From: Methylovulum psychrotolerans
GTDB lineage: Bacteria; Pseudomonadota; Gammaproteobacteria; Methylococcales; Methylomonadaceae
DNA length: 64,000 nt
Assembly: GCF_002923755.1 (NCBI RefSeq)
Contig: NZ_PGFZ01000003.1
Span: 62,001 to 126,000, forward strand
Direction: 5' to 3'
Position numbers and translations under genes: made by a program. Every line of letters starts with the position of its first letter. Position 1 is the stretch's first letter. This document shows positions 57,220 to 64,000 of this stretch, piece after piece. The notes beneath the pieces are model-generated. The model was not told the origin of the DNA. It did not search any database and was given only the letters and a program-made list of their open reading frames with translations.

Positions 57220-57609
57220 ATGACCACCCAACCCAGTAAAGATTTAGAAACCTTCGATAACCCACAGCCTGGCCGTGATTACACGATCCGCATCGACATC
57301 CCCGAATTCACTTGCCTCTGCCCAAAAACTGGCCAGCCGGATTTTGCCACGCTGCAAATCGAATATGTGCCTGCCGCCCTGTGCGTCGAACTGAAAGCAC
57401 TCAAGCTGTATATGTGGACGTTCCGTGAGCGCGGCGCGTTCCATGAGGCGGTCACTAACGAAATCCTTAATGATATTGTCGCCGTGACCCAACCCAACTT
57501 TATGCGTATCCGTGCCGAGTTTAATGTGCGCGGCGGCATTTACACTACAGTCGTCGTCGAGCACCGCAACCCCGCGTGGCAAGCGCCCGAATTGGTCAAT
57601 TTGCCGTAG
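57220..57609 (+). CDS. queF: NADPH-dependent 7-cyano-7-deazaguanine reductase QueF
   Basis: 129 residues from the ATG at 57220, the short (type I, unimodular) QueF length; an upstream frame from 57142 adds 26 unconserved residues. The active-site Cys is in [16 protein letters not shown] (about 30-34). [20 protein letters not shown] is the QueF motif that binds NADPH and substrate. It reduces preQ0 to preQ1 for queuosine synthesis, feeding QueA (10.7 kb). psd follows 7 bases later. Confidence 0.96.
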   Translation: MTTQPSKDLETFDNPQPGRDYTIRIDIPEFTCLCPKTGQPDFATLQIEYVPAALCVELKALKLYMWTFRERGAFHEAVTNEILNDIVAVTQPNFMRIRAEFNVRGGIYTTVVVEHRNPAWQAPELVNLP

Positions 57610-57616
57610 GATCATC

Positions 57617-58474
57617 ATGACAGTAAAAGAAGCCTTGTGCGTATTGCCGCAATATATTTTGCCGCAACACAGCCTCTCGGTATTGCTGAGCAAGCTCACC
57701 CATAGCGAAAACCCCACCGTTAAAAAACTGTTCATCGAGCAGATTATCAAACATTACGGTGTGGATATGAGTGAAGCTTTGCAGCAAGACCTTAGCCAAT
57801 TTACCAGTTTTAACGACTTTTTTACCCGTGAGCTCAAGCCGGGCGCACGCCGTTGGCCGGACGCGCTAGGGGCGGTGGCTTGCCCCGCCGACGGGGCGGT
57901 CAGCCAAGCCGGGGCGATTACCGACGGTACGATTTTTCAGGCCAAAGGCAAAAGCTTCACCGCTACAGCCTTGTTGGGCGGCTGTAGCGAACGTGCCGCA
58001 CCGTTCCAAAACGGCCAGTTTACGACCATCTACTTGGCCCCCAAGGATTACCACCGTCTGCACATGCCGATAACCGGCACGCTGAAAGAAATGGTGCATG
58101 TGCCGGGGCGATTGTTCAGCGTCAATACCGTTACCACTGCAAATGTGCCCGGGCTGTTCGCCAGAAACGAGCGCGTCTGTTGCCTGTTCGACACTGCCGT
58201 AGGCCCTATGGCTTTGGTGTTGGTCGGGGCGATTTTTGTCTCCAGCATCGAAACCGTCTGGCATGGCGTAGTTACGCCGCCGACCATCCGCAGCGTCCGC
58301 CAATGGTCTTACGGCAGCGATGCCCCGACTTTTAGCATTGGTGCGGAAATGGGGCGCTTTAATATGGGCTCGACCATTATCGTGCTGTTCGGTAAAGATG
58401 CCATGCAATGGCAGGATGGCTTTAGTGCCGGGAAGACGGTACGGCTGGGCGAGCAGATCGGGCGGTTGTTGTAA
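57617..58474 (+). CDS. psd: Phosphatidylserine decarboxylase proenzyme
   Basis: 285 residues from the ATG at 57617. Conserved segments include FTSFNDFFTRELKPGAR (about 57), CPADGAVSQAG, LAPKDYHRLHMPITG (about 140, with the catalytic His) and VLVGAIFVSSIETVWHG. The self-cleavage site near the C-terminus reads FNMGSTIIVLFGK, so MGST replaces the common LGST; cleavage before the Ser would generate the pyruvoyl group. It makes phosphatidylethanolamine at the inner membrane. It is probably co-transcribed with queF. Confidence 0.95.
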   Translation: MTVKEALCVLPQYILPQHSLSVLLSKLTHSENPTVKKLFIEQIIKHYGVDMSEALQQDLSQFTSFNDFFTRELKPGARRWPDALGAVACPADGAVSQAGAITDGTIFQAKGKSFTATALLGGCSERAAPFQNGQFTTIYLAPKDYHRLHMPITGTLKEMVHVPGRLFSVNTVTTANVPGLFARNERVCCLFDTAVGPMALVLVGAIFVSSIETVWHGVVTPPTIRSVRQWSYGSDAPTFSIGAEMGRFNMGSTIIVLFGKDAMQWQDGFSAGKTVRLGEQIGRLL

Positions 58475-58834
58475 CCCGATGTTAGGTAAACCGTCGCTGC
58501 GAGACAGGAGTCGAGTAGTCCCCAGAAGCGATAGTGCCTGAGTTTTCACGAAGCGAAGCGGAAGTGAAAATGCAGGCTATACGAAATCGCGTCGAGTCAT
58601 TGGAGAGCATGTGAGCCACCCCTTGTTGGGTGGCGAGCGAGTGACCAGGACGGCTGGGGCAGCCGAAGGCATAAGCGGTCGCGTGATTTTTGCTGATTGA
58701 CCGGCAAGGATGCCGAAGCAATCTTTCGCAAAAATAGCGACTCCCCTTTCGCTTCAACCGCAGGTTCCAGCTCGATAGGCTTCCCATGCGCCTGCTTGTT
58801 GCCGCCATCGCCGTTGGGCCTCGCCCAGAGGTTT
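58475..58834. other. Structured non-coding region, possible dispersed repeat
   Basis: No gene recognised. Inverted repeats are GCCACCC/GGGTGGC (58615-58634, 6-base loop) and TTTTCAC/GTGAAAA (about 58543-58569). A minus-strand frame (58482-58808) is open but has a composition unlike a protein. The sequence adjoins the truncated end of the IS3-family remnant, so it may be another old mobile or repeat sequence that replaced the IS3 right end. Confidence 0.35.
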
Positions 58835-59056
58835 GGATCCCCTCGGCTGAAGCATCTTGCTAATCAGGAGAAGATTTGGCGAAATGGGCTTATCATGCTG
58901 GGAGTCCGTGGTCGCCTTAAACTTGCGCTTGGTTTTACATGCCTTGTGGCCTTATCCATCAACCGGCTGATTCGGCGGCGGCTGACGCTGCGCTGTTGGT
59001 CGGACAACGCCTTCCTGATGCGCCGGGTGCCGTAAGTTGCCCGGCTCCTCTTAAAA
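58835..59056 (-). pseudogene. IS3-family orfB fragment, distal part
   Basis: On the minus strand SRATYGTRRIRKALSDQQ, then SRRRISRLMDKA, is the HTH_21 region of IS3 orfB. About 40 codons on, the reading shifts frame to CKTKRKFKATTDSQHDKPIS, the stretch that precedes the integrase core in this family. Nothing of the DDE core follows. It continues directly from HSLFKR on the other side of the IS1595 insertion. Confidence 0.8.
59049..59056. repeat. Left target duplication of IS1595 element
   Basis: TCTTAAAA, repeated at 59943-59950 on the other side. Eight bases is the duplication length expected of IS1595-family elements. The target lies within IS3 orfB. Confidence 0.85.
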
Positions 59057-59942
59057 GGCTATGTTACCGTTAATTGTTGAAAATTCCCCAAGGCGGCATT
59101 GAGCAACCATTGAGGGGATGGTTTGGGGTGCTGTTCAAAGACCCGCCTGATGCCTTCCGTCCGGCAGAACGCTCTGTAGGAGGGGTTGCCGTCGCTGACC
59201 AGCACAGGCTTGAGGGCTTCCGTCAGGCTTGCCTTGGTCAGCGGGCCGTTGCCCGTCACGAAATCGGGCGTGTGGCCGGAGCGGTCACGCGCCACCAAGA
59301 TACAAGTTTGCTGGTTGGAGATGCCGGGCAGGGTGGCGAACCCCCCCGCGTTTCCTTGGGCGGCGGCTTAGGTTGCGCTTGCCCTTATCCGATTCCAGGA
59401 GATAGGTTTCATCGGCCTCGGTGATGCCTTCGAGCGTGGCGAGACGGTCAAGGCTGATGCCGGACAGGAACCGGTGCCGCCACCGGAAGCTGGTGTTGCG
59501 GTGCACACCCGCATCGGTGGCGGACTTGCGCACCGTCTTTGATTCTGCCAGAGCCGCCAAAGTAGCCCAGTCATTTGGGCTTGTGGCGTAGCCGCGCCAA
59601 GGGCGTCCCCGTCAGGGCGTTGAAGGTTTTCCGGCAGCTTTTGCAGCTATAGCGTTGCAGGCCGCTGGCGGAGCCGTAACGTGACAGCCGGATGCCCGCA
59701 CAGTGGGGGCAAGCGGGGTTTAATTCGAAACGGGCCTCGATTACCCCAAGGGTTTCGGGCAGGTCGGTTTGCGGGTTAAGGGTGGCTTTGGCCAAGTTAC
59801 GCTGATGATGGCCAAGCCCCCGGAGGCTCGACAGCAATTCTTTAAACTCTTCGGCAATCATGGGCTTATCCAGGTCGGATGGTGATTTGCTAATTGGACG
59901 GGATTTTAGCGGTATGATTCCATAATTAACGGTAACATAGCC
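59057..59942 (-). mobile_element. IS1595-family insertion sequence
   Basis: 886 bases with perfect 19-bp terminal inverted repeats, GGCTATGTTACCGTTAATT at 59057-59075 and its complement at 59924-59942, flanked by TCTTAAAA duplications. It holds one transposase gene on the minus strand with at least two frameshifts, so it cannot move by itself. The intact ends and target duplication show that it arrived later than the IS3 element it interrupts. Confidence 0.9.
59059..59861 (-). pseudogene. IS1595-family transposase, frameshifted
   Basis: Starting at 59861, the first 96 codons hold the N-terminal zinc-ribbon (CPHCAGIRLSRYGSASGLQR then YSCKSCRKTF) and LTGTPLARLRHK. The frame shifts near 59575, resuming as LAESKTVRKSATDAGVHRNT then SFRWRHRFLSG and the DDE-type Asp in ITEADETYLLESDKGKR. 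Another shift lies near 59300, before VARDRSGHTPDFVTG. The third part ends LLNAALGNFQQLTVT with its stop inside the left terminal repeat. It is non-functional as read. Confidence 0.87.
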
Positions 59943-60256
59943 TCTTAAAAAGGCTATGGATAATTGCCGTCAGTTCGATATCCTCCTTTTCTTTCATTGC
60001 TTGGGATCGATGCAGCCAAGCGTAATAAGCACTACGCGAAACCAGCACTTGTGCCCCAGAGGGTATAAACCGACACATTGAATCGACAGGAAATTCCGTG
60101 GCATGTTGCTTGATCCAGGCGTACTTTACCGTTGATCCTTGGCAAAGTACGCCGCCGCCTTTTTTAATAAATCATGCTCCTCTATCAATCGGGCGTTTTC
60201 TTTCTTCAGACGCTTAAGTTATTCATATATATATATATCAGGTGCTTAAGTTCTTC
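59943..60256 (-). pseudogene. IS3-family orfA 3-prime end and orfB 5-prime part
   Basis: On the minus strand EELKHL, an AT-repeat insertion with a stop, then LKRLKKENARLIEEHDLLKK and AAAYFAKDQR finish orfA (stop at 60126-60128). orfB starts at once in another frame: VKYAWIKQHATEFPVDSMCR ... SAYYAWLHRSQAMKEKEDIE ... IHSLFKR, which then meets the IS1595 insertion. The orfA/orfB layout is that of IS3. The alternating TA run at 60226-60240 breaks the orfA frame. Confidence 0.82.
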
Positions 60257-60261
60257 GTATA
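60257..60261. repeat. Left target duplication of IS701/IS4-like element
   Basis: GTATA, repeated at 61412-61416. Removing the element and one copy rejoins the interrupted IS3 orfA codons as DDHLYEELK, confirming the junction. Confidence 0.8.
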
Positions 60262-61411
60262 TAGAAGTTACGCATTGACGGCCAGGTTACAATATGCCTT
60301 TTAAAAAGTCACATACAATTGCCAGCAGAAGAGCAGACCATGATAAGGACAATCACCCATCCCACCTCAGCCCGTTGCACCCTGCCGATGTACATCGGAT
60401 TTTTGTTGGGCGAACCCAAATACGGCAGTTGCTGCCGTCTGGCGGAAGTTATGGACATTTCGCACGATAACGCGACCCGCTTCCTGCAACGGGAACGCTA
60501 CGAAGGCAAGGATTTGTACAACGAATCCGCGCCCTTGCTGAACCTGAAAGGCGGCACATTGAGCGTTGACGACAGCGTGCTGGACAAACCTTACAGCCAA
60601 TATTTGGCGTTTGTCGGCCATTTCTGGTCGGGTAAGCACCACCGTTCGGTGAAGGGCATCAGCCTCATCACGCTCTACTATTCGGACACCGACGGCCAGC
60701 ACCTGCCCGTCAACTTCCGCGTCTACGACAAATCGGAAGGAAAAACCAATACCCACAAGGGGCACTAGGAACGACTATTTCCGTGAGATGCTGGAGGATG
60801 TCCTGGCTTGGGGTCTGGAACCGGCCTTTGTGACCGGGGACAGTTGGTACAGCGGCGTTGACAACCTGAAGCGGGTAAAAAACCACCGGCTGGGTTGGCT
60901 GTTCGCCGTGGAAAGCAACCGCACCGTCTCCGTGGACAAAGGCCGCTGGGTGCAGGTGCAAAAGCTGGACATCCCCGATGACGGGCTGGCCGTTTGGCTC
61001 AAGGACTTCGGTAACGTGAAGCTGTTCAGGACATGGCTGAAAGACCAGCCGCGCCACTACGCCGTTTACTTGGCGGATGATGAACAGCTTGCGTCCTTTG
61101 GCCGGAAAGCGTTCCTTGAGCAGCATGACAGGCATTGGCATATTGAACAGTACCACCGCGCCATCAAGCAGGTCTGCAATATCGAGCGTTTCCAGGTGCG
61201 CACCAAAACCGCCGTCAAAAACCACCTGTTCGCCGCCCTTTGTGGTTACGTCCAACTCCAAAAGCTCAGTGCCATGTCATTGATAGACAACTGCTATAGC
61301 GTTCAACGCAACCTGTTCAATGAAGTCGTTGCGGGCTTCATCGGCACGTTGATGCCGACCATAGTACATCTCAACTCAGAATTTCAGTCTGTCGTCAATG
61401 CGTAACTTCTA
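60262..61411 (+). mobile_element. IS701/IS4-like insertion sequence
   Basis: 1150 bases with terminal inverted repeats TAGAAGTTACGCATTGACG (left, 60262-60280; right, complemented, 61393-61411), flanked by GTATA duplications. It contains one DDE transposase gene split by a frameshift near 60768. It is inserted into orfA of the IS3-family element. The exact family (IS701 or IS4 group) is judged from the transposase pattern only. Confidence 0.85.
60319..61405 (+). pseudogene. IS701/IS4-like transposase, frameshifted
   Basis: The N-terminal 150 codons (60319-60768) hold the first catalytic Asp in GGTLSVDDSVLDKPYSQY and end KTNTHKGH with a stop. The rest continues in another frame (60771-61405) as DYFREMLEDVLAWGLEPAFV, with the second Asp in TGDSWYSG and the Glu in HDRHWHIEQYHRAIKQVCNI. 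One indel near 60768 would restore a protein of about 360 residues. The ATG at 60340 is a likely start. Confidence 0.87.
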
Positions 61412-61609
61412 GTATAAATGATCGTCCGTCCGCACCGTTTTGTCCTGCGCCATTGGCCGACTATATTTGTTGATCCAGGTATGCAGGGTGTTTTCATTAA
61501 CACCTAACTCTCTGGCGGTTTGGGCAATGGGTTTGTCGCTTTCATTGGCCAGCTTGACGGCAGACTCTCTAAATTCGGCGGTATAGGTTTTGACTTTTTC
61601 TTGGCTCAT
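61409..61609 (-). pseudogene. IS3-family orfA, N-terminal part
   Basis: 66 codons beginning SQEKVKTYTAEFRESAVKLA then NESDKPIAQTARELGVNENT and LHTWINKY, the helix-turn-helix of IS3-family OrfA. Homology stops at DDHLY, where the IS701/IS4-like element entered; the last codons run into its terminal repeat. The continuation lies at 60256 downward. Confidence 0.85.
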
Positions 61610-61765
61610 ATTAGGATCACACTCTTTTTAGGATATTTTAAAGTGTGTGTCCGATTTAGTGTAGCCACATCAAACGGTTACGGTGTTTTTGTACAAGAAG
61701 GCTTTGGCCGGATAACGTAAAGCGGGCAAAATTGGCAAACGCTTCCCGACCCATGGGATGCCGCT

Positions 61766-62995
61766 TCATTCATCATCCCAATCACGGTATTGCTTAGGTG
61801 GTATGCCGTGCTGTTCAAGTATACTGATCTGTGGATAACGGCCATCATTGGCGGCGAAGGTTTCAACCACTAACTTGAACCACCAATCATCACCAAAATC
61901 AAAATGGAAGGCCAGTTCCATGCCTTTATAAAGCGGGAGTTCACCCACTGTGACATCTTCGGTGCAGGGATCTGAATTGTCATAGGGGTGGTTAACCTGT
62001 TCTTCTAAGCCATAGCGGTTTGTATAAATAAACTCATACAAATGGTCGTTATCAAAAGCAAAGGCACTTAAAATGTTGGCGGCCAAGTCATCCAGCGTGG
62101 CGGAGGTGGGGGCGGCCAGTTTGCAATAGGCTTTGCCTAGGCTGACTTTAAACACACAAAAGCCGTTTTCCAGTGCCAGAATTTCCGGTTCGCGCAATTC
62201 CCTTTGCCAACTGGGAATATGGGGTTTTATGGCAAAATGCCAGGGGTTGCCTTGAGCATCTTCCGGGAGGGTGTTGAATAGTCCGCCAGTCAACATCATG
62301 CCTTCCGGGAGGCAACTTAAGAATGTCCGCCCCCAATCGCTGGGTTCAATACCAATAATAGGCCAAGTCTCGCCTGTTGAATGGGTAGCCAATTTGATCC
62401 GAACAAAGCCGAACAATTCCATCAGCGCCAGATTCAGCAAGCCGGGGGTATAGCGCAGATACTCAACGTCAATATTCGGCACTTTACTCCCCAGTGGCTT
62501 GCCTAATACGTCCTTAAAAAGCATCAAGATACGGTAAGGATTTTGGCTTCCGTTAATACTGTCGAGCATTTTGCCGTTACCGCGCAACCACCAGGCCTGA
62601 AATAAGGCAAAATAACGCTCGGTTGGGTTGAGTGTCTGCCAGTCCGCCAAAACGTCAGTATCTAGCCGGAGTGTTGCAACTTTTTTGTCAACGAGGATGT
62701 AGCTTAACCCTGATGCTCTGAGCAAAAGAAACAGGCCGTTAATATGAGGGAAGGATTTTTGCACGGGGCGCTTCAGCTTTACGTCTAACGGCTTGGACAT
62801 CAGTTGGTTGAGGTGCGGCAACGCTTTGATCGGCAATAAATGCTGTTGACCGGATACGGGGATGCCTTTAGGGCCGATAAAATCGAGTAGGGTGGCGAAG
62901 TCCTTGAGTAGGGTGCCTGGGGCATGGTCACTAAAAAGCTGATTATTTAGGCTAAGGATTTGCTCAGGGGTGGGGTTTTCGGTTAATTTCGTCAT
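61766..62995 (-). CDS. Plasmid pRiA4b ORF-3-like protein
   Basis: 409 residues. The C-terminal 160 residues match the pRiA4b ORF-3-like domain often seen beside mobile elements: NILSAFAFDNDHLYEFIYTN (about 305-324), MELAFHFDFGDDWWFKLVVE (about 362-381) and a terminal PPKQYRDWDDE. The N-terminal part is helical and unassigned. The molecular function of this family is unknown. It is flanked by the IS3 remnant and a recB stump, suggesting it came with mobile DNA. Confidence 0.8.
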   Translation of the reverse strand: MTKLTENPTPEQILSLNNQLFSDHAPGTLLKDFATLLDFIGPKGIPVSGQQHLLPIKALPHLNQLMSKPLDVKLKRPVQKSFPHINGLFLLLRASGLSYILVDKKVATLRLDTDVLADWQTLNPTERYFALFQAWWLRGNGKMLDSINGSQNPYRILMLFKDVLGKPLGSKVPNIDVEYLRYTPGLLNLALMELFGFVRIKLATHSTGETWPIIGIEPSDWGRTFLSCLPEGMMLTGGLFNTLPEDAQGNPWHFAIKPHIPSWQRELREPEILALENGFCVFKVSLGKAYCKLAAPTSATLDDLAANILSAFAFDNDHLYEFIYTNRYGLEEQVNHPYDNSDPCTEDVTVGELPLYKGMELAFHFDFGDDWWFKLVVETFAANDGRYPQISILEQHGIPPKQYRDWDDE

Positions 62996-63164
62996 AATTT
63001 TTATTTTTGTCCTTAACGGCTTTAGAGTAACTTTCGATATTCGTTTTAAACCCCGCCGAGTTTGTCATAAGTTACCCCATACGGAGAGGGCGTAATAGAC
63101 TTTTTCAACCGCTGGATTTGTGTCTATTAAGGTCATTTCTATTTTAGACCGCAAAACCAACAGC
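62996..63164. other. Intergenic region upstream of pRiA4b-like gene
   Basis: No gene. It should hold the promoter of the minus-strand gene ending at 61766, and at its right side the breakpoint beyond which recB sequence starts. No clear repeat or terminal inverted repeat marks that breakpoint. Confidence 0.35.
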
Positions 63165-63320
63165 TTGCCGGATTATGGCTATGAGTGCCACTTCGGCGGG
63201 GTGTGTTATTTGTTGGTGCGTGGAATGCAGCCGGAGCAGCCGATGAGTGGGGTATATCGGGATAGGCCGGATACGGGGAGGGCGGAGGACTTGGCGCGGT
63301 TGTTTGCTGGGAGTGGCTAA
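63165..63320 (+). pseudogene. recB: recB (exonuclease V beta subunit) 3-prime remnant
   Basis: About 50 codons read LPDYGYECHFGGVCYLLVRG, then MQPEQPMSGVYRDRPDTGRA and EDLARLFAGSG before a stop. This is the extreme C-terminus of RecB, where YxxHFGGxxYLFLRGM and GVxxDRP are characteristic of the nuclease-domain end. All helicase and nuclease motifs (about 1100 residues) are absent upstream. The body was lost by deletion or replaced by the mobile DNA to its left. recD, expected downstream, is not present. Confidence 0.8.
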
Positions 63321-63482
63321 TCAGGGGGTATGGCAGGTGCTGCCTGCTTAGATGACTTTAGCGAAGCATCTCCACCAGTGAAAATTAAAAACTTTACTAG
63401 CCGGAACGGCGGGCAGTCCCTTGGGTTGGCTTGTTGGGCATGAATTAAGCGCATTTCGCCCGGCAACGGAATGGGTGTCGGC
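63321..63482. other. Intergenic region, nothing recognised
   Basis: This stretch lies between the recB stump and the convergent unknown gene. It shows no gene, repeat or clear terminator. Confidence 0.35.
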
Positions 63483-63902
63483 TTAAGTTGGATTGCCAAC
63501 CGACTTAAGCCAGTGCTTGATGGCTCTCTTTACTTGCTCTTCGGGAATTATCACGAGTGCCGACAGGCTCCACTCCAAAAAAGAGCAAACTGCTAACCGT
63601 TGTAATTCAGTGCACAAAAATTTGAAATTCAAGTGCGCTGATTCTTCCGACTTAGCCCGGCCATATTCAGCCAAAGTATTTAATGTCCAATCGGTAACCA
63701 ATTGGCCGTAGTTATCCCTATTCAGAACGGCCCATTGCATATAAGCGGGTATTAGGGACAAAAGGTCGGGGCTCCTTGGCAGTTCCATAGGATTCTGGTT
63801 TGCTTGGATTTCCGCATCTAAGCCAATTGCTAAATGACTTGACCCTGGAAATGCACTCTCGATGACTTGGGATATATTAAGTGGACCCCATTGTCCAGAC
63901 AA
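63483..63902 (-). CDS. Hypothetical protein
   Basis: 139 residues, soluble, mostly helical, starting SGQWGPLNISQVIESAFPGS. It contains IPAYMQWAVLNRDNYGQLVT and a C-terminal EEQVKRAIKHWLKSVG helix. I do not recognise a family. It is more AT-rich than the core genes and sits in the mobile-element region. The last 98 bases of the window after it hold nothing recognisable. Confidence 0.55.
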   Translation of the reverse strand: MSGQWGPLNISQVIESAFPGSSHLAIGLDAEIQANQNPMELPRSPDLLSLIPAYMQWAVLNRDNYGQLVTDWTLNTLAEYGRAKSEESAHLNFKFLCTELQRLAVCSFLEWSLSALVIIPEEQVKRAIKHWLKSVGNPT

Positions 63903-64000
63903 TATTTAGCCTAGTTTAAGATAGTGTCATTGCCATTGCAGCGGATTAGCGCTGCCCCGTTTCTCCGTTTGAAGCATTTCGTTTATCGCTAAAATGATCT

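Larger units (their letters stand above)
58835..61655 (-). mobile_element. IS3-family element, split by two other insertion sequences
   Basis: Read on the minus strand, orfA starts at 61609, is cut by the IS701/IS4-like element (60262-61411), resumes at 60256 and ends at the stop 60126-60128. orfB follows from about 60124, is cut by the IS1595 element (59057-59942) and resumes from 59056 to about 58840. There it carries a frameshift and ends without its DDE domain. The left end lies near 61650. The right third and right terminus of the element are missing. Confidence 0.85.

Noticed and set aside
58482-59035. Genes after psd on either strand (108 and 112 codons)
   Set aside because: The plus-strand frame is the complement of an IS3 orfB fragment and the minus-strand one has no protein-like character.

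Overview
The window looks like a chromosomal segment of a gammaproteobacterial methanotroph of the Methylococcales (Methylomonas/Methylovulum-like). This is inference. It rests on a crtN-ald pair closely resembling the C30 carotenoid genes I recall from Methylomonas sp. 16a, an exosortase-A (PEP-CTERM) accessory cluster, and the classical gammaproteobacterial order mnmE-yidC-yidD-rnpA-rpmH / dnaA-dnaN-recF-gyrB. No methane or methanol oxidation gene lies in the window.

Layout. 0-0.6 kb: parDE-type toxin-antitoxin pair. 0.7-3.9 kb: ABC transporter (LolD-like ATPase plus FtsX-type permease). 4.3-8.1 kb: carotenoid genes (ICMT-like methyltransferase, diapophytoene desaturase, aldehyde dehydrogenase). 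8.1-9.6 kb: a hairpin-rich IS200/IS605-end-like sequence and a decayed IS630 element. 9.7-11.7 kb: YheT hydrolase and queA. 11.8-13.4 kb: a graveyard of toxin-antitoxin genes (two higA remnants, a frameshifted PIN toxin with intact antitoxin, a truncated parE with its antitoxin). 13.5-17.3 kb (minus): mnmE, yidC, yidD, rnpA, rpmH. 17.4-24.5 kb (plus): dnaA, oriC with nine perfect DnaA boxes, dnaN, recF, an ordered array of parS-like palindromes, gyrB. lgt follows.

25.5-34.1 kb: a complete kdp potassium-uptake operon (kdpF-A-B-C, an extra exported protein, kdpD-E) preceded by a 30-residue membrane microprotein. 34.9-44.8 kb: rlmB and a dispersed cytochrome c maturation set (ccmAB; then ccmCDE; then ccmF). 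A ferritin-like protein gene lies between ccmAB and ccmCDE, and a two-gene DUF3696-type ATPase plus PIN-nuclease cassette between ccmE and ccmF. ccmG and ccmH are not here. 45.8-47.6 kb: dxs, visibly more GC-rich than its surroundings. 48-54.2 kb: envelope polysaccharide/exosortase-A accessory genes (deacetylase, TPR protein, O-antigen-ligase-like protein, acyl carrier protein, hydrolases 2 and 1, glycosyltransferase). 54.2-58.5 kb: housekeeping genes (GNAT, YqhA, glutaredoxin-like, fumC, queF, psd).

58.5-64 kb: a mobile-element scrapyard. An IS3-family element has been split by an IS1595-family element (8-bp target duplication) and an IS701/IS4-like element (5-bp target duplication). Beyond it are a pRiA4b ORF-3-like gene, the 3-prime stump of a recB gene and an unknown gene. 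The most striking unexplained features are the 38-bp-periodic parS-like array between recF and gyrB and the ATPase/PIN cassette inside the ccm locus.
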